Below are positions 1 to 6,126 of a stretch of 39,429 bases of DNA, piece by piece. Every line of letters begins with the position of its first letter. Position 1 is the first letter of the stretch. The stretch comes from Klebsiella pneumoniae. GTDB taxonomy: Bacteria > Pseudomonadota > Gammaproteobacteria > Pseudomonadales > Pseudohongiellaceae. The notes below the pieces were generated by a model. That model was not told where the DNA came from, searched no databases, and saw nothing but the letters and a program-made list of their open reading frames with translations. The DNA lies in contig CAMBPO010000025.1 of assembly GCA_945869725.1 (NCBI GenBank), positions 1 through 39,429 on the forward strand, given 5' to 3'. The position numbers and the translations under genes were made by a program.

Positions 1-571
1 TGTGAGTGGACAGAATCACCACAATATTTTCACCGATTTCTGCCAGCAGATTATGAAAGCGGTTACGCTCAGAGGGGTCAAGGCCGGCAGTTGGTTCGTC
101 CACAATAATAAGTCTGGGGTTGCCTATCAGTGCTTGCGCGATGCCAAAGCGTTGTTTCATGCCACCCGAAAAAGTATCGATGGCTTTTTTGCGCACATCG
201 TACAAATTGGTTTTGTGCAGCAGGCTGTCTACCATCTCGCGGCGTTCAGAGCGATTGCTGACACCTTTGAGAATGGCAAAATGGTCCAACATATCCAGCG
301 GTGTCATTTTGGGATAACTGCCAAAATCCTGTGGCAGATATCCGAGGACTTTGCGCAGACTGTCTTTGTCTTCAAGGATATTGATGTCGTCCAGAAAGGC
401 CGAGCCACTGTCGGCTTCCTGCAAACTGGCCAGCGTGCGCATCAATGATGATTTGCCGGCGCCATTGGGTCCCAGCAGTCCGAACATACCGGTGGGAATG
501 TCCAGTGTGATGTTGTTGAGGGCGCGTACGCCGTTTTTATAGGTTTTGGACAGGCCTTTGATTGCAAGCAT
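1..571 (-). CDS. ABC transporter ATP-binding protein (C-terminus cut by window edge)
   Basis: ATPase subunit of an ABC transporter, most like the ATPases that work with ABC-2-type permeases. The 190 codons visible from the ATG at 569-571 contain the whole nucleotide-binding core: Walker A GPNGAGKS (about residues 34-41), Q-loop Q81, signature FSGGMKQR (134-141), Walker B LIIVDEP with D158/E159, D-loop AGLDPSE, and the switch histidine in STH (H190) at the very edge of the window. Only the C-terminal end is missing, and any permease partner would lie outside the window. An AAGGA-like ribosome site precedes the ATG, and a perfect 8-bp inverted repeat lies 21-39 bp upstream of it. The substrate cannot be told from the sequence. 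Confidence 0.93.
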   Translation of the reverse strand, partial: MLAIKGLSKTYKNGVRALNNITLDIPTGMFGLLGPNGAGKSSLMRTLASLQEADSGSAFLDDINILEDKDSLRKVLGYLPQDFGSYPKMTPLDMLDHFAILKGVSNRSERREMVDSLLHKTNLYDVRKKAIDTFSGGMKQRFGIAQALIGNPRLIIVDEPTAGLDPSERNRFHNLLAEIGENIVVILSTH

Positions 572-591
572 TGTTATGAGTTCCTTTTACA

Positions 592-610
592 GTTAAACCA
601 CCGGTTTAAC
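592..610. promoter_or_regulatory. Operator-like inverted repeat upstream of the ABC ATPase gene
   Basis: GTTAAACC and GGTTTAAC form a perfect 8-bp inverted repeat with a 3-base spacer (acc). The repeat lies 21-39 bp before the ABC ATPase start codon, where a repressor site would be expected. Size and symmetry fit a TetR-type operator, but no regulator gene is visible. The palindrome itself is read directly; the function is inferred. Confidence 0.4.
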
Positions 611-703
611 GAACAGCAAAATTCAAGCCATTCTCTATATTCTTAATATATCTAAAGATTGTTCATGATCTGGTGATGGAGTATAGGCGCATATCGCTAA
701 CAG

Positions 704-868
704 TTAGCGCAATAACGCACAGCGATGCCATGGTGTCTGCAGCAACTTTTTGACCTGCGCAGGCGCGATACCAATCAGCAACTGCATATGTTCACGCAGG
801 CTGCACCAGATCCACTCGCCGGAGCTGATGGTGTTAACAGCCTGCGCCGCGCATGCGCAAACGATCAC
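704..868 (-). CDS. Possible small ORF, unrecognised (54 codons, GTG start)
   Basis: An open frame in the same direction as, and downstream of, the VOC gene runs from a GTG at 866-868 to TAA at 704-706. The frame is also open for a few codons upstream of that GTG. Codon choice is typical of the neighbouring genes (GCG, CTG, CAG, AAA). The product would be about 54 residues with a Cys-x-Cys near the start, a Trp-Ile-Trp-Cys stretch and a basic C-terminus. There is no convincing ribosome site and no family was recognised. It could be a small gene, the decayed 3' end of a lost gene, or chance. The stop codon lies inside the 695-709 palindrome. Confidence 0.2.
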   Translation of the reverse strand: MIVCACAAQAVNTISSGEWIWCSLREHMQLLIGIAPAQVKKLLQTPWHRCALLR

Positions 869-896
869 TTCGGTGATGTATCAGGGCATTCTTTTT

Positions 897-1277
897 TCAT
901 GGCATCCGGTGCAAGGCACAAATTTTGTTGCCTGACGGGTCGCGCAGGTAGGCCAGATACAATGTGCCGTGCGCGCCGGCGCGCACACCGGGAGGATCTT
1001 CACAAGTGATACCACCGTTGGCAATACCGGCGGCATGCCATGCGTCTGCTGCTTCCGGGGTGTCAGCACTGAAGCCTATGGTGCTGCCGTTACCATGGCT
1101 GGCCGGTTCACCATCAAGGGGTTTGCTGAGTGCAAAAATGCCGGTTTTGGTGCGATAAAAGCAGCGGCCCTTATCGTCGATAAAACCGGGTGGGCAACCC
1201 AGTGCGCCAAGCACCGCATCATAAAATGCCTTGGATTTTTCCATGTCATCGGCGCCAAGCATGATGTGACTGAACAT
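897..1277 (-). CDS. VOC (glyoxalase/bleomycin-resistance fold) family protein
   Basis: A 126-residue single-domain protein of the vicinal oxygen chelate superfamily. It opens with FSHIMLGADDMEKSKAFYDA, the usual first beta strand and helix of the fold, and ends with LRDPSGNKICALH, the usual last strand. The start at 1277 is chosen because a GAGGA ribosome site lies just upstream; a longer in-frame extension to 1337 would begin next to the speA stop and adds residues unlike the family. The gene follows speA by about 50 bp in the same direction and may be the last gene of the polyamine operon. The metal-ligand pattern is incomplete (a Cys/Leu stretch where the last Glu is common), so the reaction cannot be named. 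Confidence 0.85.
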   Translation of the reverse strand: MFSHIMLGADDMEKSKAFYDAVLGALGCPPGFIDDKGRCFYRTKTGIFALSKPLDGEPASHGNGSTIGFSADTPEAADAWHAAGIANGGITCEDPPGVRAGAHGTLYLAYLRDPSGNKICALHRMP

Positions 1278-1326
1278 ATTTTTTTCCTCTTTTTGTGTGT
1301 AAAACAGTTGCGTTAATCCCTGTGAA

Positions 1327-3279
1327 TTACTGCACAACGTCTGTTGTGCAGTAGGTGCTTTCTTCCAATCGTTTGGTGTAATTATTCAGAATGCGCGAGC
1401 CTTCCGCGGGTTTGATGACACCAGCATTGATCTGTTTACGCACCAATTCGGTCATCCGCCGGTCCAGGTCGTTGGGGAAATACTGCACCTGATTTAACAT
1501 TTCTTTGATGCTGATGCCTTTGAGAGTTTCCTCTATCCAGAAGTTGCCGGTTTCGTCTTCACGCGCATACACGTGAACTTCGTCAACGCGTCCCAGCAGA
1601 TTGTGTGCGTCACCAAGAATCTCCTGATAAGCGCCCACCAGAAAAATGCCGATATAGTAGGGCTCGCCGTGATGGTGAGTATGCAGCGGAAGCCAGTTGG
1701 TGTTGCCACTGCCAACCACGTATTGATCTATTTTGCCATCAGAGTCACAGGTCAGGTCAACCACCTGGGCACGGCGTTCGGGGCGCTGGTCATGCTTGTG
1801 CAGGGGCAATACCGGGAATACCTGTTCAATCGCCCAATGGTCGATAATGGAATGGAACACCGAGAAGTCACACAAATACAAATCGGTTAGCTGCTCTTCA
1901 AGTTCCAATTGTTCATTCGGGGGAGGCGTCAGTTCAGCGGCGGTCAGTTTGCGCAGCACCTCGCGGCAAGTACTCCAGTACATGCTTTCAGTATGCGCCA
2001 TCTGATCAAGGGTCAGGTATCCCAGTCTGGCCATTTGCTCAGCTTCCTGGCGCGCTTCCTGGGCGTCGTGATAACACTCCAGCAAAATGCCGGTGACCTT
2101 TGTGGCACAGGCTTCCTCATATGAGGTTTCCATGCGAATCACTACTGACGGCGAGTCAGGGGGCAAGTCGTTAACCGGCGGGCTGTCCGGGCGGTGAACA
2201 CCCAGCACCGGCACCACCAGCATGGAGTGATGAGCGGTCAGCGCGCGACCACTTTCCGACAACAGTGTGGGGCAGGGCACCCCGCGCTCGTTGCAGATTT
2301 CCTGCACTGCGTACACCACAACGTTGGCATACTCGCGCAAACCATAGTTGATTGAGGATTCCGGGTTGTCGTAGTCGCCGCCGTAGTTAACTCCCAAGCC
2401 GCCGCCGACATCCAGAAACTTGACCGGTACACCACGGGTGATCAGTTCGGCATAAATCTGCGTGATCTCCTTGACCGCGGCGCGCAGTACCTGAATATCA
2501 GAGATCTGACTGCCCAGATGGAAATGCAGAAGCTCCAGCGAACTTTGCATCTGCTTCTTTTCCAGTTCACTGACCAGGCGCACCAGCTCTGGTATCGTCA
2601 GGCCAAATTTGGAACGCGAGCCGCCTGACTCAAACCAGCGGCCGGCGCCACGTGTATTTAATTTGACGCGCACGCCCAGTCGCGGAATCTGCTGGCGCTG
2701 TTCAGCCAGAATCATCAGCTGATCAAATTCCGAATATTTCTCAATAATGGGAATGACCTGTTGCCCGAGCTGCTGGCCGTTGAGCATCATGCTCAACATA
2801 ACGTGATCTTTCACCCCGTTGCATAACAGCAGCGTATCGGTGCCAATCATCGGCAGTGCAGCCATCAGCTCGGCTTTGGAGCCACACTCCAGTCCGATAT
2901 CAAATTCTTTACCGGCGTCCATCACCTCAACCACCACTTCCTGCAGCTGGTTAACCTTGATGGGAAAAATACTGCGGTATCTGCCCTGATACTCAGCCGC
3001 TTCAATGGCATCGCGGAATTTACGGTTCAGCTTTTTGACCCGTGAGCTGATGATGTCCTGAAAACGTACCAGCAGTGGCAGCGTCGAGCCGTCCTGTAGC
3101 GCTTCATCAATCACGTCCATCAGGTCAACGCTGATATCCGCGCCTTCGATGGGCTTTACACTGACATGCCCCTTGCTGTTGATGCTGAAAAAGCCGTCGC
3201 CCCAGGTCTCCAGCGCGTAAAGCTCCTTGGCATCCTCAATCGTCCATTGATCAGCGGTGTTTGCATTTAAATCTGTCAT
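1327..3279 (-). CDS. speA: Biosynthetic arginine decarboxylase
   Basis: PLP-dependent enzyme that converts L-arginine to agmatine and CO2, the first step of the agmatine route to putrescine. At 650 residues it is close to the roughly 660 of enterobacterial SpeA. Visible marks are the PLP lysine in FPIKVNQ (K108), FHLGSQ around residue 250, the glycine-rich phosphate loop DVGGGLGVNYG around residue 290, and the conserved CDSDGKID motif near residue 520. The ATG at 3279 follows an AAGGA site. It lies 75 bp downstream of the agmatinase gene in the same direction, and the gap is largely filled by a perfect 16-bp hairpin. The enzyme should act in the cytoplasm together with SpeB. Confidence 0.97.
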   Translation of the reverse strand: MTDLNANTADQWTIEDAKELYALETWGDGFFSINSKGHVSVKPIEGADISVDLMDVIDEALQDGSTLPLLVRFQDIISSRVKKLNRKFRDAIEAAEYQGRYRSIFPIKVNQLQEVVVEVMDAGKEFDIGLECGSKAELMAALPMIGTDTLLLCNGVKDHVMLSMMLNGQQLGQQVIPIIEKYSEFDQLMILAEQRQQIPRLGVRVKLNTRGAGRWFESGGSRSKFGLTIPELVRLVSELEKKQMQSSLELLHFHLGSQISDIQVLRAAVKEITQIYAELITRGVPVKFLDVGGGLGVNYGGDYDNPESSINYGLREYANVVVYAVQEICNERGVPCPTLLSESGRALTAHHSMLVVPVLGVHRPDSPPVNDLPPDSPSVVIRMETSYEEACATKVTGILLECYHDAQEARQEAEQMARLGYLTLDQMAHTESMYWSTCREVLRKLTAAELTPPPNEQLELEEQLTDLYLCDFSVFHSIIDHWAIEQVFPVLPLHKHDQRPERRAQVVDLTCDSDGKIDQYVVGSGNTNWLPLHTHHHGEPYYIGIFLVGAYQEILGDAHNLLGRVDEVHVYAREDETGNFWIEETLKGISIKEMLNQVQYFPNDLDRRMTELVRKQINAGVIKPAEGSRILNNYTKRLEESTYCTTDVVQ

Positions 3280-3299
3280 CAGTTTTCCTTATCTCCCAT

Positions 3300-3336
3300 G
3301 GGGACGGAGAGATCAAAAAATGATCTCTCCGTCCCC
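3300..3336. repeat. Perfect 16-bp hairpin between speB and speA (REP/RAYT-like palindrome)
   Basis: GGGGACGGAGAGATCA at 3300-3315 is exactly complementary to 3321-3336, with a five-base A loop. There is no T-run after it on either strand, so it is not a simple terminator. The GGGGACGGA arm resembles the short palindromes mobilised by REP-associated tyrosine transposases (RAYTs) in many gammaproteobacteria; that link is from general knowledge and no RAYT gene is in the window. In the speB-speA transcript the stem would end about 10 nt before the speA ribosome site, so it could protect the speB 3' end or reduce speA translation. Confidence 0.75.
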
Positions 3337-3354
3337 CACACTCAAACGAAACAG

Positions 3355-4302
3355 TTAAGCCCTAGCGGCGCGGCATTCAGCATAAAGCGCCAACAGCTCG
3401 ATGCCGATCTGTGCGCCAGCCAACGCAGTCAGTTCTGCGTGATCATAGGCAGGGGCAACTTCCACCACATCCATGCCGATCAGGTTGATGCCCACCAGGC
3501 CGCGGATAATGCTCAGTGCCTGAAAAGACGATAGGCCACCGGGTACCGGAGTGCCGGTACCGGGCGCAAATGCCGGGTCGAGGCAATCAATATCAAAGGT
3601 GATGTAGGCGGGCGAGTCGCCAACGCGATTTCTTATACGTTGAACAATCGAATTAGTGCTGTTTTCATGTACATCAATGGCGGAGGCAATTTCGTAGCCC
3701 AGGGTGTCGTCATTGGTGGTGCGAATACCAATCTGAATCGAGCGCTCCGGCACAACAATGCCTTCTTTGGCAGCCTTGTAAAACATGGTGCCGTGATTGA
3801 TACCTTCACCCGAACTTGGCCAGGTGTCGGTATGCGCATCAAAGTGAATCAGGCTGATGGGACCATGTTTTTTGAAGTGCGCACACAAGCTGGGATAAGT
3901 GATGAAGTGATCGCCACCGAGCAGCAGCGTTGCGCAGCCGGCATCCAGTACATCAGAAATGCCCTGCTCAATATGCCGCACACTGGTCAGACCGCCGCCC
4001 ATGGTATTTTCACAATCGCCATAATCGACCACCTTCAGTGCCTGCAAGGGATCGGTTTTCCACGGCCAGGGACGCTCCCAGGCCAGCGACATGGAGGCGT
4101 TACGGATCGCGCGCGGGCCAAGACGAGCCCCGGAACGATTGGTGACGGCGATATCAAAGGGTATTCCCATGACCGCCACATCGATGCCGCTCAGATCGCG
4201 TGCAAAAGGCGTGCGGAAAAAGCTGACCGCGCCCCCAAAACTGTGAGAATTAACGGCGCCTGTGCCAGGCTTGCCAGTCATTGCATTGTCCCAACCACTC
4301 AT
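3355..4302 (-). CDS. speB: Agmatinase (ureohydrolase family)
   Basis: Manganese enzyme of the arginase/agmatinase family that hydrolyses agmatine to putrescine and urea. All metal-binding motifs are present in the 315-residue product: GGDH (H132), FDAHTDTW (D155, H157, D159) and FDIDCLDP (D237, D239) followed by GTGTPVPGG. An AGGA site precedes the ATG at 4302. Guanidinobutyrase and guanidinopropionase share this fold, but the adjacent speA gene, which makes agmatine, makes agmatinase the best call. It is the first gene of the speB-speA-VOC run, with a good sigma70-type promoter about 100 bp upstream. Confidence 0.93.
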   Translation of the reverse strand: MSGWDNAMTGKPGTGAVNSHSFGGAVSFFRTPFARDLSGIDVAVMGIPFDIAVTNRSGARLGPRAIRNASMSLAWERPWPWKTDPLQALKVVDYGDCENTMGGGLTSVRHIEQGISDVLDAGCATLLLGGDHFITYPSLCAHFKKHGPISLIHFDAHTDTWPSSGEGINHGTMFYKAAKEGIVVPERSIQIGIRTTNDDTLGYEIASAIDVHENSTNSIVQRIRNRVGDSPAYITFDIDCLDPAFAPGTGTPVPGGLSSFQALSIIRGLVGINLIGMDVVEVAPAYDHAELTALAGAQIGIELLALYAECRAARA

Positions 4303-4385
4303 AAAAAATCCTAATCTGTTTCAAAAAAATTCAGTCCATCCGCGGCGCTAAGGTAAACCACATGCACTCTGATGCCAAGCAAATG

Positions 4386-4405
4386 AAATCTGTCGTAAAT
4401 CTGTC
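4386..4405. repeat. Direct repeat of AAATCTGTC, 11-bp period, next to the speB promoter
   Basis: AAATCTGTC occurs at 4386-4394 and again at 4397-4405, exactly 11 bp apart, so both copies face the same side of the helix. The pair lies across the predicted speB transcription start, just downstream of the -10 box, where a bound protein would block transcription. It is a candidate operator; the binding protein is unknown. Confidence 0.35.
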
Positions 4406-4408
4406 TTT

Positions 4409-4437
4409 TTTATAGTCGCTGAAACGTCTTGTCACAA
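4409..4437 (-). promoter_or_regulatory. Predicted sigma70 promoter of the speB-speA operon
   Basis: Reading the minus strand, TTGTGA (4432-4437) is followed after exactly 17 bp by TATAAA (4409-4414). This predicts a start near 4402 and a leader of about 100 nt before the speB ATG at 4302. Spacing is ideal and both boxes are close to consensus. Confidence 0.55.
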
Positions 4438-4498
4438 TTTGCCACGAACGTGCGTAATAGCGCGATGAATCCATGGGATTTGCATGGCTTAGCTACAA

Positions 4499-4526
4499 TT
4501 GCAGTGACGGAATCACGTAGTATTAA
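4499..4526 (+). promoter_or_regulatory. Candidate promoter of the RND efflux operon
   Basis: TTGCAG (4499-4504), a 16-bp spacer and TATTAA (4521-4526) could form a sigma70 promoter with a start near 4533, about 30 nt before the adaptor gene. A second -10-like hexamer, TACAAT at 4494-4499, has no good -35 box. The match is moderate, and no operator for a local regulator was recognised. Confidence 0.3.
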
Positions 4527-4564
4527 CGTATGACATCAAAGCGCATAGTCACGAGACACATAAC

Positions 4565-6073
4565 ATGAGCAATCTGATTCATCCCGGCCGGCGCCGGTTG
4601 TTTATCCAGGTCAGGCGTCTTGGCCTGACGTCTGTATTCCTGATGCTGGCAGCCTGCAGCGGCGATACTGAAACGCCTCCTGATATTCAACCCCCGGGCA
4701 CACCTGGCGGATCGGCTGCCGGTCAGCAGGCAGGCCAGCAAACTCCTCAGCAAACTCCTCAGCAAGCACCGCAGCAAGCAGCCCAGCGTGGTGGTCCCGG
4801 CGGGCCGGGTGGTTTTGGTCCAGGCGGTTTTGGCGGCAGCGGCTTTGGTGGAGGAGGCGGCTTCGGCGGAGGCCAGGCCGTGATCCCGGCCGTTGAAGTA
4901 GTGGCCGCACAGCTGGGTGGATTACCGTTGGAAGAGCGCCTCACCGGCCAGGTGACTGCGCGCAACCAAACGGTGATCTACCCCGAAGTCAGCGGGCCGA
5001 TCATAGAGATTTTTGCCGATAACGGTCAATTTGTGAATGCCGGCGACCCACTGGTGCAGATACGCGATACCGAATACCGCGAGCGGGTTCAGCAGGCAAG
5101 CTCCGCGCTGGAGATCACCCGCGCGCAGAACCGGCAGGCAGAAGCCAATTTTCAAGTGCTGAGCAATCAGCTGCGCCGCGTTGAAGAATTACGGGCCCGG
5201 CAACTGGAAACCGAGTCGGCACTGGAAACCATCCGCGCTCAGGTCGCTGTTGCCCAGGCTGATCTGGATCTGCGACAGGCACAGTTGCGTCAATCCGAAT
5301 CGCAGTTGCAGGAGCGGCAAATGGAGCTGGACCGCACCATCGTGCGTGCGCCAACCAGCGGCACCATCGGTTTGCGAAATGCAGAGCGTGGTCAGATTGC
5401 CGGCCCCAGTTCGCAGTTGTTTCTGATCGGAGACCTCTCGCAGATGCAGGTTGAGATTCTGCTCACCGAGCGCAACCTCACCTACATCAGGCAGGGCATG
5501 CCGGTAAATCTGTATTCCGAGAGCTGGCCTGACCTGCAGATTTCCGGGCAGATCGCCCGCCTGTCACCCTTTCTGGACAGCAATACGCTGCGCACCCAGG
5601 CCTACATTGATGTCGCCAATTTGGACAACATCATGCGCCCCGGCATGTTTGTGACCGTTGATGTACTTTACGGCCAGTCTGAAGAAGCCGTGTTAATTCC
5701 CAACAGCGCCATTTATCGCCATCCGCGCACCGGTATTGAAGGGGTGTTTGTGTTGCAGCCACCACCAGGCAATGAATACCGGCCAGTGGCAGAAGTGGAC
5801 GGCGCGCCGGCATTGACGCCGGAGCTGCCGGTGAGTTTTGTGCCGGTTTCTGTTGTCGCCAGCGGTCGTATGGCCACCGGTGTACGTGGCATTAATGAAG
5901 GCGACTGGGTAGTGACGGTGGGTCAGAACCTGCTGGTGGGCAACACCACCGCGGCACGGGCACGGCTGATGGAATGGCAGCGCATGATGGACATGCAGCG
6001 TAAACAAAGCCGCGACCTGTTTGAGATTATTGACCGCGCCCGCGAGCAGCGTGCGCCCGTTGCAGAAAGCTGA
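4565..6073 (+). CDS. RND efflux periplasmic adaptor (membrane fusion) lipoprotein
   Basis: Adaptor that links an inner-membrane RND pump to an outer-membrane channel. The 502-residue product starts with a lipoprotein signal ending LMLAAC (lipid-modified C31), then has a long low-complexity linker rich in Gln-Gln-Thr-Pro and then Gly/Phe (about 52-103). The biotinyl-lipoyl half-motif follows (about 130-170, YPEVSGPIIEIFADNGQFVN), then a Gln/Arg/Glu-rich coiled-coil hairpin (about 170-255), the second lipoyl half (VRAPTSGTIGLRNAE) and the beta-barrel/membrane-proximal domains. AcrA-type proteins are usually nearer 380-400 residues; much of the excess is the linker. The pump gene follows 53 bp downstream. 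No outer-membrane TolC-like gene is adjacent, so the system probably borrows one. Confidence 0.93.
   Translation: MSNLIHPGRRRLFIQVRRLGLTSVFLMLAACSGDTETPPDIQPPGTPGGSAAGQQAGQQTPQQTPQQAPQQAAQRGGPGGPGGFGPGGFGGSGFGGGGGFGGGQAVIPAVEVVAAQLGGLPLEERLTGQVTARNQTVIYPEVSGPIIEIFADNGQFVNAGDPLVQIRDTEYRERVQQASSALEITRAQNRQAEANFQVLSNQLRRVEELRARQLETESALETIRAQVAVAQADLDLRQAQLRQSESQLQERQMELDRTIVRAPTSGTIGLRNAERGQIAGPSSQLFLIGDLSQMQVEILLTERNLTYIRQGMPVNLYSESWPDLQISGQIARLSPFLDSNTLRTQAYIDVANLDNIMRPGMFVTVDVLYGQSEEAVLIPNSAIYRHPRTGIEGVFVLQPPPGNEYRPVAEVDGAPALTPELPVSFVPVSVVASGRMATGVRGINEGDWVVTVGQNLLVGNTTAARARLMEWQRMMDMQRKQSRDLFEIIDRAREQRAPVAES
4724..4783 (+). repeat. 12-bp tandem repeat in the adaptor gene (five units)
   Basis: Five consecutive 12-bp units each begin CAG-CA. 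The second and third (4736-4747 and 4748-4759, CAGCAAACTCCT) are identical, and the others are diverged (CAGCAGGCAGGC, CAGCAAGCACCG, CAGCAAGCAGCC). They encode the Gln-Gln-x-x linker of the adaptor after its lipid anchor. A change in copy number would keep the reading frame and alter only linker length. Confidence 0.85.
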
Positions 6074-6074
6074 A

Positions 6075-6091
6075 CACTGACACCGTCAGTG
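6075..6091 (+). terminator. Hairpin between adaptor and pump genes (weak terminator or processing site)
   Basis: CACTGAC (6075-6081) and GTCAGTG (6085-6091) pair perfectly around a 3-base loop, followed by ACCTTTTATT. The T-run is short and interrupted and the stem is only 7 bp, so at best this is a partial terminator that lowers pump expression relative to the adaptor. It starts directly after the adaptor stop codon. Confidence 0.35.
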
Positions 6092-6126
6092 ACCTTTTAT
6101 TCGGCATCCACACGAGAATCAGCACC

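Larger units (their letters stand above)
572..896. other. Intergenic region between the ABC ATPase gene and the VOC gene
   Basis: This 325-bp stretch has no recognised gene. It contains the 592-610 inverted repeat, an AT-rich patch (about 635-665) that may hold the ABC gene promoter, a 15-bp palindrome at 695-709 (CGCTAAC-a-GTTAGCG), and an unrecognised minus-strand reading frame at 704-868. No clear terminator with a T-run was seen after the VOC gene. Confidence 0.6.

Noticed and set aside
3300..3336. Intrinsic terminator between speB and speA
   Set aside because: No T-run follows the stem on either strand, and the two genes are expected to be co-transcribed.
3640..4314. Plus-strand frame of 224 codons opposite speB
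   Set aside because: It is antisense to a gene with all family motifs, has no recognisable domain and its residue content is that of a reverse-strand shadow.
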